In this document: in pieces, positions 51,365-60,137 of the stretch
Layout: the number at the start of each line of letters is the position of its first letter
How positions within the stretch are numbered: position 1 is the first letter of the stretch
Assembly (NCBI GenBank): GCA_016929775.1
Contig: JAFGIE010000230.1
Span: 1 to 62,757 of the forward strand
DNA length: 62,757 bases
DNA from: Anaerolineae bacterium
Lineage (GTDB): Bacteria; Chloroflexota; Anaerolineae; JAFGEY01
Direction of reading: 5' to 3'
Made by a program: the position numbers and the translations under genes
Notes under the pieces: generated by a model
What the model was told of the DNA's origin: nothing
The model's database searches: none
What the model saw: only the letters and a program-made list of their open reading frames with translations

Positions 51365-52081
51365 CTAGCCCAGGGGCGCGAGCGTGTCGTCCGCTGCCAG
51401 CCCCGCAGCGCCGTACTTGGCGCGCCGCCCCCGCTTGTCGTCGTTGGCGATCTCGCGCGCGATCGAGGCGACCGTCTCGGCGTGTGCGATCGGGACCACG
51501 ATCACGCCGTCGCCGTCTGCGACCACAATGTCGCCTGGGTAGACCCGCACCCCGCCGCAGGCGATGGGCACGTTCTCGGCGTCCCACTCGAGCCGCCCGG
51601 GCCGGATGCCGCGCGCAATGCGGCGCGAGTAGACGGGAACGCGCTGCACGATCAGCTCGTCTGTGTCGCGGCATCCACCGTTGGTCACGACGCCGCGCGC
51701 GCCGGCGACGATCCAGCCCAGTGCGTTGTTGGAGCCGATAAAGCCCACATCCCCGACCTCGGCGGCGTCGATCACGATGATCTCGCCCGGATGGATCGGC
51801 TCCTTCGGCCCTGGCGCGAGCTCGCGGTACCATGTGGCTTTCCAGGCCTTGTACTCTGCCACTGGAAGGGGGCGGGGCGCGACACGGTTCGTGGGGACAA
51901 AGCGCACGGTGTGCGCGGTCCCGCAGATGCGGTGTTGGAAGCGCTCTGTGTCACGCCACAGGGGCCGGATCTGCCAGTCCATCGTGCAGGTGTCGATCAG
52001 GCCAACCGCATCCAGTCCATCGCATACGTCCGTGACGCGGAGGCCCGCGTACTGGGCCAACAGCGCTGCCGTGTCGGTCAT
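51365..52081 (-). CDS. RraA family protein (HMG aldolase / oxaloacetate decarboxylase type)
   Basis: 238 residues from the ATG after AAGGAG. VTDVCDGLDAVGL is the N-terminal RraA box, and GARGVVTNGGCRDTDEL is the active-site loop with Arg and Asp; the usual Asp in xDGxxRD is Asn here. GGVRVYPGDIVVADGDGVIVVP closes the fold. Catabolic members cleave 4-hydroxy-4-methyl-2-oxoglutarate or decarboxylate oxaloacetate with Mg2+, while others act on sugar keto acids. Position between galactose mutarotase and PspC favours a sugar-acid aldolase over the RNase E inhibitor role. Confidence 0.85.
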   Translation of the reverse strand: MTDTAALLAQYAGLRVTDVCDGLDAVGLIDTCTMDWQIRPLWRDTERFQHRICGTAHTVRFVPTNRVAPRPLPVAEYKAWKATWYRELAPGPKEPIHPGEIIVIDAAEVGDVGFIGSNNALGWIVAGARGVVTNGGCRDTDELIVQRVPVYSRRIARGIRPGRLEWDAENVPIACGGVRVYPGDIVVADGDGVIVVPIAHAETVASIAREIANDDKRGRRAKYGAAGLAADDTLAPLG

Positions 52082-52145
52082 GTCGTCTCCTTCTGTGCAC
52101 GGCGATGAGCGGCTGCACATTCCCCTCATCACGGGGGCGAGTCTT

Positions 52146-53204
52146 TCACTCGACGGTGAACTTGAAGATAGTCGTCGTCTTGTAGACTTTCCCTGGCACG
52201 AGGGTCGTGGAGGGGAAGTGCGGCTGGTTGGGCGAGTCAGGGTAGTGCTGCGTCTCGAGGCAGAATCCGCCGCGACGGACATAGGTCGCGCCGCCCTTTC
52301 CCGGCATCGACGGCGGCATCATGTTGCCCGCGTAGAACTGGATCGCCGGTTCGGTCGTATGCACCTCGAGGACACGACCCGTGCCCGGATCGCGGGCACG
52401 CGCCGCCAGGCGCAGGACGCCCGGGTCGCCGTTGAGCACCCAGTTGTGGTCGTACCCGCCGCCAAACCCGAGCTGGGGATCGCCCGCCTCGATGCGCGCC
52501 CCGATCACGTCTGCCGTGCAAAAGTCGAGGGGCGTCCCGATGACGCTACACAGCTCACCTGTCGGGATCAAGGTTTCGTCCACGGGCGTGAAGCGATCTG
52601 CGTTGATCATCAGCTCGTGAGCGAGGATGTCGCCCGAGCCGGCGCCCGCGAGGTTGAAGTAGCTGTGGTTGGTCAGGTTGACGACTGTCGGTCGATCTGT
52701 CGTCGCGCGATAGTCGATCCGGAGGGCATTGTCGCCGGTCAACGTATAGACGACCGTCGTGTCGAGCATGCCGGGGTATCCTTCCTCCCCGTCAGGGCTG
52801 ACGTAATTGAGGGCGAGGCCCACGGCGTCGGGGCGCTGAAAGGCCTCCGCCCGCCACAACACCTTGTCAAATCCCACGACCCCGCCGTGCAGGTGGTTGT
52901 CTCCGTCGTTCTGGGCAAGGACGTACGGTACGCCCCCGAGCGAGAACCTACCGTGGGCGATGCGGTTGCCATATCGACCCACGATGCAGCCAAAGTAGGG
53001 GCTGTGATCCACGTACTCGTCGAGCGTATCAAAGCCGAGCACCACGTCACGGGGCGTGTCGTGTCGGTCGGGCACGAGCAGCGAGCGGATGATCCCGCCA
53101 TAGTTGATGATCTGGATCTCGACGGCGCTCTCGTTGTGGAGCGTGTAGAGGTCGACTTGTTCTCCGTCTTGTGTCGTTCCGAAACGCTGCTTGGAAAGCT
53201 GCAT
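52146..53204 (-). CDS. galM: Aldose 1-epimerase (galactose mutarotase)
   Basis: 352 residues, the standard size, ATG after AGGAGG. GCIVGRYGNRIAHGRF, VVNLTNHSYFNLAG with the catalytic His, GGGYDHNWVL and QFYAGNMM are all conserved, and FCLETQHYPDSPNQP holds the catalytic Glu. It interconverts alpha and beta anomers of glucose, galactose or similar sugars in the cytoplasm. A strong promoter with a palindromic site in its spacer lies upstream, so this unit (galM, rraA, pspC and perhaps more) appears separately regulated. Confidence 0.95.
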   Translation of the reverse strand: MQLSKQRFGTTQDGEQVDLYTLHNESAVEIQIINYGGIIRSLLVPDRHDTPRDVVLGFDTLDEYVDHSPYFGCIVGRYGNRIAHGRFSLGGVPYVLAQNDGDNHLHGGVVGFDKVLWRAEAFQRPDAVGLALNYVSPDGEEGYPGMLDTTVVYTLTGDNALRIDYRATTDRPTVVNLTNHSYFNLAGAGSGDILAHELMINADRFTPVDETLIPTGELCSVIGTPLDFCTADVIGARIEAGDPQLGFGGGYDHNWVLNGDPGVLRLAARARDPGTGRVLEVHTTEPAIQFYAGNMMPPSMPGKGGATYVRRGGFCLETQHYPDSPNQPHFPSTTLVPGKVYKTTTIFKFTVE

Positions 53205-53251
53205 GTCTGCCTCCTCGGTGAGGTAGGGCGAATCCCGGGCACGATGCGCGC

Positions 53252-53280
53252 ATTATATCACCCGCCGGGTGAATGGGCAA
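53252..53280 (-). promoter_or_regulatory. galM promoter with operator-like palindrome
   Basis: Minus strand TTGCCC (53275-53280), 17-base spacer, TATAAT (53252-53257), extended by TGA. The spacer contains the inverted repeat TCACCC-GGC-GGGTGA (53258-53272 on the plus strand), a likely repressor site that would block RNA polymerase. The rest of the 182-base gap shows nothing else. Confidence 0.7.
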
Positions 53281-53386
53281 TCGCTCGAAGGCAGCGACCC
53301 ACCGTTCGCCTCTCAGCTTTAGATCGCCCGCCGCCCGCAGGGGAACAGCGCGGCGAGCCTTCGTGCGTGCCGCGCGTGCCTGGGCG

Positions 53387-54757
53387 CTAGCGAGCTGGGT
53401 GCGTGGTGGTGCCCGTGATCGAGGGTGCCCACTCGCGCGCCCAGCGCGACTCGATGTCCGCGCGCCACGCCTGCGCGGAGGCCCGGAGCGCCGCCGCCAG
53501 CTCAGGCTTGGCGTCCAGCAGGTTGCGGCGCTCGCCCATGTCTTCGTCCAGGTGGGACAGGTGGACAGCGTCCTCCGGCGGTGCTCCCTCGACCAGGCGC
53601 CCGTTGAGCACCAGCTTCCATGGCCCGCGGCGGATCGCCGTCTGGTCCTGCATCTCCCACAAGAGGTCGCGCTCGGGCAGCGGGGCGCCGACGGTGAGGA
53701 GGGGCATCAGGTCGATGCCATCCAGCGCGTACGCATCCGGATCGCCGCCCGCGAGGTGCAGGAAGGTGGGGAACAGATCCATCGCCGCGGCGGGCGCGTC
53801 CACGACCTGACCGCCCGGGATGGCGCGGGGCCAGCTCACGATGCCGGGGACGCGGATGCCGCCTTCGTACAGGCTGAACTTGTGTCCCTTGAGCGCGCCG
53901 CTGCTCCCGCCATAGTAGGGATCCTGGCGCCCATCGAGCCAGTTGCGTGTCTCGCGCGAAGGGCCATTGTCCGACATGAACGAGATGGCGGTGTTCTCCC
54001 AGATGCCCTGGCGCTTGAGCTCGGCACAGATCGCGCCCACGCCATCGTCCATGGCGCTGAGCATCGCCGCCATGATGCGCCGGTCTGGAGCGAGATGGCG
54101 GAAACGGTCGACGTACTCGCTCGGGGCGTGCATGGGATAGTGGGGAGCGTTGTAGCCCACGTAGAGGTAGAAGGGCTGCGGGTCCTGGGCTGCGTGCCGG
54201 ATGTAGCGGACGGCGTGCTCTGTGATCAGCTCGGTCAGGTAGCGCCCGTTCTCCCAGACCTCCACACCGTTGTGCCACAGGTCGTGCGTGGGATCGTTGC
54301 CTGGTCCGCCGCGGTTCATGCCCCAGTAAAAGATGTGCGAGTAATAGTCGACGCACCCAGCCATGAAACCGAACCACTCGTCGAAACCGTGGTCCTCGGG
54401 GCGGCTGCCCGGGCAAAGGCCGAGGTGCCACTTGCCATACATCGCCGTGCGGTAGCCCTGCGCCCTGAGGGCGGTGGCGAGCGTCGGCACCTGCTGGGGC
54501 AGGCCGCTCGCCGTCCGGTGCCCTGCCAAGATCGCGCGCACCCCGGCGTTTCCCGGATAGCGCCCGGTGAGCAGGGAAGCGCGCGATGGCGAGCAGACGG
54601 GCGAGTTGGCGTACCAGTTGGTAAAGCGCACTCCCGACGCCGCCAGCCCATCCAGGTGGGGCGTGCGGAAGTCGGTGTTGCCCATGCACGACAGATCGCC
54701 GTATCCCTGATCGTCGGTCATGAACGTGACGATGTTGGGCCTGCTCGTTGTGGGCAT
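53387..54757 (-). CDS. Arylsulfatase-type sulfatase (CSPSR motif)
   Basis: 456 residues from the ATG of MPTTSRPNIVTFMTDDQG, with GGGAG upstream. CSPSRASLLTGRYP is a canonical formylglycine signature; TDDQGYGD gives the metal Asp pair and FMSDNGPS the second one (Asp/Asn). The tail (RRGPWKLVLNGRL) is typical of S1 sulfatases of the N-acetylgalactosamine or heparan-type subfamilies. No signal peptide. It follows a GT2 gene after 67 bases. Confidence 0.92.
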   Translation of the reverse strand: MPTTSRPNIVTFMTDDQGYGDLSCMGNTDFRTPHLDGLAASGVRFTNWYANSPVCSPSRASLLTGRYPGNAGVRAILAGHRTASGLPQQVPTLATALRAQGYRTAMYGKWHLGLCPGSRPEDHGFDEWFGFMAGCVDYYSHIFYWGMNRGGPGNDPTHDLWHNGVEVWENGRYLTELITEHAVRYIRHAAQDPQPFYLYVGYNAPHYPMHAPSEYVDRFRHLAPDRRIMAAMLSAMDDGVGAICAELKRQGIWENTAISFMSDNGPSRETRNWLDGRQDPYYGGSSGALKGHKFSLYEGGIRVPGIVSWPRAIPGGQVVDAPAAAMDLFPTFLHLAGGDPDAYALDGIDLMPLLTVGAPLPERDLLWEMQDQTAIRRGPWKLVLNGRLVEGAPPEDAVHLSHLDEDMGERRNLLDAKPELAAALRASAQAWRADIESRWAREWAPSITGTTTHPAR

Positions 54758-54824
54758 CGATGCTGCTCCCTTTGCTTTCGTGTGTCCCGCCAGGCGCCGA
54801 GCGCGGCGTTCCCGGCGCGGACGT

Positions 54825-55751
54825 TCAGACGGTCCCGCGGTGCGCCCCGAGGTGCTTCCTGGCATCGATCGCCAAGAACACCAGACAGCGCACGAGGGGG
54901 CTGTACCGGTGGCGGTAGTGCTTGTCGTAAAAGATCTTCATCGTGTCATAGAACGCGGCGTACGTACGGGCGCGCTCGTGCGCGTCGAACACGGCGACCT
55001 CTTCGCTGTGCCGTTTCAGTCCAGTGGTCATCCCGTGGTAGTGCACGGCGCGCGCCTGGGGGTAGAACATAACCCTGTAGCCTCGCTGCCTGAGCATGTA
55101 GCACAGGTCAATGTCCTCGGCATACATGAAATAGTCCTCGTCCCAACCTCCAGCGCGTTCAAAGGCCTCGCGCCGCACGAACGCGAACCCACCCCGGATC
55201 GCGTCTACTTGGTGCGGGACCGACAGATCGCGGTCGAGGAGGTGGTACTGGCCAAAGATCTGGGACAGCGTGCGCGAGCGGCGGAACAGCCTGTCAAGAC
55301 GGGTGAAATAGGTTAGCGCAGCCCAGGGCGTGGGAAAGCCACGGTGCGCGCCCCAGTCGACCTCTCCAGTCCGGGCGAGCTCCAGGTAGGGCGTGCAGGC
55401 TCCGACGCCAGGGTCGGCATCCATGGCCTCTATCAGGGTGGGCAGCGTCTCCGTCGTGACCTCGATGTCCGGATTGGAGAAGAGCAAGTACCGGCCTGAG
55501 CTCACCTGGTAGCCGATGTTCCCGGCGCGGGCAAACCCGAGGTTCTCTGCATTGCGGATCAGGTTCACAGCGGGGTATGCCGCGGCGACAGCGTCGGCCA
55601 ATCCGTCACGGGAGGCGTTGTCGACCACGATCAGCTCGTAGCTGTGGTCGGCGTCTGCGGCGATCGCCTCCTCGTAGAGCGCCAACGCGCGCAAGGCGAT
55701 GTCGCGCCCGTTGTAGGTCACGATCACGATCGATAGGTCCAACTGGGTCAT
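54825..55751 (-). CDS. Family 2 glycosyltransferase (rhamnosyltransferase-like)
   Basis: 308 residues, ATG after AGGAGA. SIVIVTYNGRDIALRAL, IVVDNASRDG, LIRNAENLGFARAGNIG and LLFSNPDIEV (the DXD-equivalent NPD) define GT2. AIRGGFAFVRREAFERAGGW and DEDYFMYAEDIDLCYMLRQ follow as expected for the rhamnosyl-transferase WbbL type. It should add a sugar to a surface glycan on the cytoplasmic side of the membrane. Between two sulfatase genes its presence is odd; it may be unrelated or be part of a sulfated surface polysaccharide pathway. Confidence 0.9.
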   Translation of the reverse strand: MTQLDLSIVIVTYNGRDIALRALALYEEAIAADADHSYELIVVDNASRDGLADAVAAAYPAVNLIRNAENLGFARAGNIGYQVSSGRYLLFSNPDIEVTTETLPTLIEAMDADPGVGACTPYLELARTGEVDWGAHRGFPTPWAALTYFTRLDRLFRRSRTLSQIFGQYHLLDRDLSVPHQVDAIRGGFAFVRREAFERAGGWDEDYFMYAEDIDLCYMLRQRGYRVMFYPQARAVHYHGMTTGLKRHSEEVAVFDAHERARTYAAFYDTMKIFYDKHYRHRYSPLVRCLVFLAIDARKHLGAHRGTV

Positions 55752-55795
55752 CGGTCTCCTGTCAGCCCGTCCCGACCGGCGGCTGGGTCGGGATG

Positions 55796-57136
55796 CTATG
55801 GGGCAGGCGAGATGGTGGGCAGTGCCTCGCCGGCGTCTGCCATCCTGCGCTTGAGCGTCTCTGCCAGTCCGGCACGGACCCCGGCGTATGCCGGATCGCG
55901 CACCAAGTTGTTGCGTTCGTGCGGGTCCACCTGTAGGTCGTAGAGGTGGCTCTCAACATAGTGATCGCTGTCTGGGTCCCGCCATCCTTCCTTGCCGGGC
56001 GCCTGAACCGCGTACTTGTACCGCGTGGTGCGGATCGCTCGCCCGACGTGGCTCTCGCTGATCTGCACAAAGACCTCTGCAGGCCAGTCCGCTGCCGTTC
56101 CGTTAACCAGGGGCTGCACGGCGTGCCCCCGCAGCGAAGCGTCTTGCGCGACGCCTGCCGCAGTGAGGACCGTAGGCGGGAGGTCGATCAGGCTGACCAG
56201 CTCGTCGACGACCACGCCGCCCCGGAAGCCGGGCCCGCACGCTACCATGGGAATGCGGATCGACGCCTCGTGGCAGGATCGCTTGTATTCGCTGTTCCTG
56301 GTCCGGAAATGCGAGCCGTGGTCGCTGGTATAGATGATCAGTGTCTGGTCGGCGATGCCCAGCGCTTCGAGCTGATCGCGGATCCGCCCCAGGTTCGCGT
56401 CGAGGCTGTGGATGCAGCCTAGGTAGTCGGGGTAGTTCTCGCGCCAGTCGCCCTCGGTGTCGACCAGATCGCCGGGCACGACATAGTCGGCGAACTGCTC
56501 ACGGGAGCCGTGTGGGCCCTCGTAGCGATTGTGATCGTTCTGGTGGTGCGGCTCGATGTAGGACACAAAGAGGAAGAAGGGCCGCTCCCCGCTGCGGGTC
56601 CGAAGGTAGTCGATCACCCAGTCGGTGTGGGCATCGACCCGGTACCGACCGGGCGCAAAGTCGACCTGGTTTCCATCGGCGTCGAACATGTGCCCGTCAT
56701 AGCTGTGCGACGTGAACTCGAGCACGTCCGAAGCCAACCAATGGTCGACATAGCCTCCCCTGCGCTCTGGCGGGACGGGCTTGGTCCGGTAGTCGATGTC
56801 GGCGTCTCCCAGCCCATTGGTGGAAGCGAGGTGCCACTTGCCGATGTAGCCGACCTCATAGCCTGCCTGCGACAGGCGCTGGGCGATCGTCACCTCGTCG
56901 AGGGGCAGCGCGATGCCGTTCCGAAAGCAGCCCACTTCGGTGGCGTACTTGCCCGTCTGTAGGCACGCTCGCGCCGGGCCGCATACGGGCTGGCACGTGA
57001 AGGCGTGCTCGAAACGGACGCCCTCCGCTGCCATCCGGTCTAGGTTCGGCGTCAGGTCGAGCGGCTGCCCGTATGCTCCCACCGTGTCGTAGCGCTGCTG
57101 ATCGCTGAACACAAAGACGATATTGGGCCGATCCAT
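55796..57136 (-). CDS. Arylsulfatase-type sulfatase (CGPAR motif)
   Basis: 446 residues, ATG after GGGAG. NIVFVFSDQQRYDTVGAYG carries the metal Asp, and CGPARACLQTG fits the relaxed C-x-P/A-x-R formylglycine signature in which Ser is replaced by Ala. IIYTSDHGSHF supplies the other metal ligands and DLQVDPHERNNLV the C-terminal subdomain. No signal peptide. It lies 12 bases after the AICAR formyltransferase homologue, so it is expressed with a purine gene, an unusual pairing. Confidence 0.9.
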   Translation of the reverse strand: MDRPNIVFVFSDQQRYDTVGAYGQPLDLTPNLDRMAAEGVRFEHAFTCQPVCGPARACLQTGKYATEVGCFRNGIALPLDEVTIAQRLSQAGYEVGYIGKWHLASTNGLGDADIDYRTKPVPPERRGGYVDHWLASDVLEFTSHSYDGHMFDADGNQVDFAPGRYRVDAHTDWVIDYLRTRSGERPFFLFVSYIEPHHQNDHNRYEGPHGSREQFADYVVPGDLVDTEGDWRENYPDYLGCIHSLDANLGRIRDQLEALGIADQTLIIYTSDHGSHFRTRNSEYKRSCHEASIRIPMVACGPGFRGGVVVDELVSLIDLPPTVLTAAGVAQDASLRGHAVQPLVNGTAADWPAEVFVQISESHVGRAIRTTRYKYAVQAPGKEGWRDPDSDHYVESHLYDLQVDPHERNNLVRDPAYAGVRAGLAETLKRRMADAGEALPTISPAP

Positions 57137-57148
57137 AGCTGCTCCCTT

Positions 57149-58318
57149 TCAGTGCAAGAAGAGGCGGAGTCCGGTATGGGCCATCACCATGCCGTACTGG
57201 TCAGCGGCGGCAGTGACCTCGGGGTCGCGCAGCGAACCTCCCGGCTGGGCGACATACTGCACGTTGCTCCTGCTGGCGCGATCAATGCTGTCGCGGAAGG
57301 GAAAGTAGGCGTCGGACGACAGGCAAACGCCCTCAAATGAGGCGATCCATGCCGCGCGCTCGTCGCCGCTGAGGGGACGCGGCATGTCGCGCAACGCAGC
57401 GCGGCACGCAGCGCGCTCTGCCTCTGCCAGCTCATCCCAGAGCAGGTATTGGTCGACTGCGTTCGTCCGCTCGGCGCGCGTCAGGCCTTCGCGGAACGCT
57501 AGCTCGAGCACACGCGGGTGCTGCTGCAGGAACCACTTGTCCGCTTTGGTGCACGCCAGGCGGGTACAGTGGACGCGCGACTGCTGACCGGCGCCCATCC
57601 CGATCACCTGTCCCTCGTAGGCCACACAGACCGAGTTGGACTGCGTGTACTTGAGCGCGATCGTCGCCACGACTAACGTCTCCAGGGCATCCGGCGGGAT
57701 CTCGCACCGTGCCGTCACCACTTTGCTGAACAGGGCGCGGTCGATGCGAGCCGTGTTGCGCACCTGGGCGATCGTCATGCCAAAGACGTCCCGCTGTTCC
57801 GTCTGAGGGGGGGTGTAGTCGGGATCGACCTGGAAGATGCGGTAGCCGCCGCCGCGCTTCGCTTTGAGGATCGCCAGCGCTTCGGGCTCGTAGGCGGGCG
57901 CGACGATCAGATCGGATACCTCGCGCGCGATCAGGTGTGCCAGCGAGGCATCGACGGGGTCGCTGACCGCGATCGCGTCGCCAAAGGCGCTCATGCGGTC
58001 GCCTCCCCGCGCGCGCGCGTACGCCGTCGCGACGGGAGAGAGTGCGCCCTCTGGCAGCATCTGCGAGCGCCGGAAGGCATCGCTCAGGGGACGCGCCACG
58101 GCGGCGCCGGCAGGGCTGACGTGCTTGAAGGAGGCGGCGCTCGGCTTGCCTGTGGCTTTGCGCAGCTCGCGCACGAGCTGCCAGGCGCCGGAGGCATCCA
58201 GGATGTTGATGTAGCTGGGAGCGCCGTTCAGCACCGTGAGCGGCATTACGTCGCCGTCGAAGGAAAGGCTCGCAGGCGTCTGGTGGGGGTTGCAGCCGTA
58301 CTTGAGCGGAATCACCAT
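57149..58318 (-). CDS. Stand-alone AICAR formyltransferase (PurH C-terminal domain homologue)
   Basis: 389 residues from the ATG after GAGGAGCC. LKYGCNPHQTPASL, SFKHVSPAGAAVA and MIAQVRNTARIDRALF match the formyltransferase half of PurH; SNSVCVAYEGQVIGMGAGQQ is the active-site stretch. The IMP cyclohydrolase half is absent. The enzyme formylates AICAR to FAICAR in purine synthesis; some bacteria and archaea encode the two activities apart. Its start overlaps the HAD gene by seven bases. Whether this is the main PurH of the organism or a second copy for a related imidazole substrate is open. Confidence 0.85.
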   Translation of the reverse strand: MVIPLKYGCNPHQTPASLSFDGDVMPLTVLNGAPSYINILDASGAWQLVRELRKATGKPSAASFKHVSPAGAAVARPLSDAFRRSQMLPEGALSPVATAYARARGGDRMSAFGDAIAVSDPVDASLAHLIAREVSDLIVAPAYEPEALAILKAKRGGGYRIFQVDPDYTPPQTEQRDVFGMTIAQVRNTARIDRALFSKVVTARCEIPPDALETLVVATIALKYTQSNSVCVAYEGQVIGMGAGQQSRVHCTRLACTKADKWFLQQHPRVLELAFREGLTRAERTNAVDQYLLWDELAEAERAACRAALRDMPRPLSGDERAAWIASFEGVCLSSDAYFPFRDSIDRASRSNVQYVAQPGGSLRDPEVTAAADQYGMVMAHTGLRLFLH

Positions 58319-59001
58319 GGTTGGCTCCTCTGTGTGTGGTCTAGGACAAGCGGTAACAGCTCCGTCAGGTCGTCCAGGACTGCGTAGGTTGCATAGTCGC
58401 CGAATGCCGCGCGAGGGGTGGTGCCTGTGCAGACCGCCACGAACGGCACCCCGGCGCACACGGCAGTGCGCGCGTCGGTGAGGCTGTCGCCCACATACAG
58501 CACCTGGTCGCAGCCCAGGCGCGCGATCGCCCGATGCAGCCCTTCGGGGTCGGGCTTGGGCGCCGAGACGTCCTCGCCGCCCACGATCACACCAAACATG
58601 CTGCCAAGCCCCTCTCGCCCGAGGATCTCCTCAATGCGGCGCCGGAACTTGGTCGAGACGATCCCTAGCGCGACACCTGCCGCCTGCAGCTGGGCAAGGG
58701 TGGGCCGCGCTTGCTCGAGGATCACGGTGCTATCGGTCATCACAGCTTCCGCGCGCTCGATGAACAGGCGCTGGAAGGTCTCTGCGTCTTCCGTCTGCCC
58801 CGTCAGGATGCGGAACGTCTCCGGCAGGGAGAGCCCGATCGTCCGGCAAGCCTCGTCAGGCGTGACCTGAGGTAGGCCGAGGGCGTCGAGCGCGAAGCGG
58901 ATGCACTCCACTACGCCGCGCGACGAGTCGGCGAGCGTGTAGTCAAAGTCAAAGAGCACTGCGTCGACGCGCTGCGGCGGATGTGCGTGCGCTCTACTCA
59001 T
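58312..59001 (-). CDS. HAD-superfamily phosphatase (Gph/PpaX-like)
   Basis: 229 residues from an ATG that overlaps the azlD stop (ATGA). The four HAD motifs are in place: FDFDYTLADS, IVSTKFRR, the Lys in SAPKPDPEGL and YVGDSLTDARTA. The cap domain is the helical type of phosphoglycolate phosphatase and pyrophosphatase PpaX. It removes phosphate from a small molecule, possibly phosphoglycolate. Its coupling with AICAR formyltransferase downstream could mean a nucleotide or sugar phosphate substrate. Confidence 0.9.
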   Translation of the reverse strand: MSRAHAHPPQRVDAVLFDFDYTLADSSRGVVECIRFALDALGLPQVTPDEACRTIGLSLPETFRILTGQTEDAETFQRLFIERAEAVMTDSTVILEQARPTLAQLQAAGVALGIVSTKFRRRIEEILGREGLGSMFGVIVGGEDVSAPKPDPEGLHRAIARLGCDQVLYVGDSLTDARTAVCAGVPFVAVCTGTTPRAAFGDYATYAVLDDLTELLPLVLDHTQRSQPW

Positions 59002-59342
59002 CCCAACATCCAACGACCCAGGGCTACGATGGCGGTGCCCACCAACACGGCAGCAATCAGACTGCGCGTGCGCCACGCCGCCCACACCGTGGGCAGGGCG
59101 GCGCCCAAGTAGAGCGGGTCGACGGAGAGCGCTCCCGGACCCCCGGCAGAGGGGAACAAGGCATACACGACCATCGCGGCGAGCACGGCAACAGGAACCT
59201 GGCGGAGCCAAGCCGCGAGCCAGGGCGGTATGCCCGGTCGCTCGACCTCCTCGCGTCGCAGCGCCAGGAGCGGCAGCAGGCGCGCCAAGTAGGTCACGAC
59301 GCCCATGCCCAGAATGGTCAGACCGATTTGCATCTCGTCCAT
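58998..59342 (-). CDS. azlD: AzlD-type branched-chain amino acid export subunit
   Basis: 114 residues with three to four hydrophobic helices (LTILGMGVVTYLARLLPLLA, VPVAVLAAMVVYALF). The short length and PGIPPWLAAWLRQVP loop are typical of AzlD. It starts 25 bases inside azlC and works with it as a two-subunit exporter for leucine, isoleucine, valine or analogues. A second ATG three codons later is also possible. Confidence 0.88.
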   Translation of the reverse strand: MDEMQIGLTILGMGVVTYLARLLPLLALRREEVERPGIPPWLAAWLRQVPVAVLAAMVVYALFPSAGGPGALSVDPLYLGAALPTVWAAWRTRSLIAAVLVGTAIVALGRWMLG

Positions 59343-60049
59343 CGTTCCCACACAACGCCCAACGTGGCGCCCACGATCGTCGCGAGCAGCACCGCCCACT
59401 GCGCCAGTCCCAACACAGACAACGCCAGCACAGTCGCGCCCGTGCACAGCGCCACCCCGGTGTGACGGCGGCTCTGCAGCTGCGGAACGAGCAGCGCCAG
59501 GAAGAGGGCGGGCAGTGCATAGTCGAGGCCCCAGCGTCGCGCATCGGGCACGAACGTCCCGCCGATGGCGCCTAGCCACGAACCGCTGATCCAAGCCGCG
59601 TGCGAGACGGTGTTGACCAGAAAGGCCTCGACACGGTCAGGCGCCCCCGACCTGAAGCGCACGGCGTGTACGGCAAAGGTCTCGTCAGTCAGCTGGTACG
59701 CGAACGCCGCCAACGTCGGCGGGCGCCAGCGACGCAGATGCGGCGCTAGGGATGCCGAGAGAAGGGTGTGGCGAATGTTCACGATGAACGTCGTGACCAC
59801 GATCGACAGGGGCGACACACCCGCCGCAAAGAGCCCCGCCGCGATGAACTGCGCCGCGCCGGCATAGACAACCAACGACATCAGCACCGTGTCCTGCGCC
59901 GACAGACCCGACTCGCGGGCGAGGACGCCATATGCGAATCCGATCGGCACATAGCCGAGGACGATCGGCGCTGCCTGTGCCAGCCCGCGCCGCCAGTGCG
60001 TCGCCTGCACTGCGTCCGTGGCTGGGCGGGGATCTTGTGCCTCTAGCAT
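59318..60049 (-). CDS. azlC: AzlC-type branched-chain amino acid exporter subunit
   Basis: 243 residues from the ATG after GAGGGCAT. PIVLGYVPIGFAYGVLARESG is the AzlC N-terminal signature, followed by YAGAAQFIAAGLFAAG and IVNIRHTLLSASLAPHLRR. Five to seven hydrophobic helices follow. With AzlD it forms a LIV-E type exporter in the cytoplasmic membrane. A near-consensus promoter lies upstream, making this the first gene of the azlC-azlD-HAD-AICAR formyltransferase-sulfatase unit. Confidence 0.92.
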   Translation of the reverse strand: MLEAQDPRPATDAVQATHWRRGLAQAAPIVLGYVPIGFAYGVLARESGLSAQDTVLMSLVVYAGAAQFIAAGLFAAGVSPLSIVVTTFIVNIRHTLLSASLAPHLRRWRPPTLAAFAYQLTDETFAVHAVRFRSGAPDRVEAFLVNTVSHAAWISGSWLGAIGGTFVPDARRWGLDYALPALFLALLVPQLQSRRHTGVALCTGATVLALSVLGLAQWAVLLATIVGATLGVVWERWTRCKSV

Positions 60050-60076
60050 ATGCCCTCGGTGCTCATCTCGTGTCAC

Positions 60077-60104
60077 ATTGTATCCGGTAGCCCGCAAAAG
60101 TCAA
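60077..60104 (-). promoter_or_regulatory. Promoter of the azlCD operon
   Basis: Minus strand TTGACT (60099-60104), 16-base spacer, TACAAT (60077-60082). About 20 bases to the predicted start codon. Confidence 0.65.
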
Positions 60105-60137
60105 TCGGCGAGTGGCTGGGATCCTACATCTCGGTGG

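Noticed and set aside
51663..55072. Two long plus-strand open frames over rraA, galM and a sulfatase
   Set aside because: Both are shadows; they run through the galM promoter and lack any recognisable domain.
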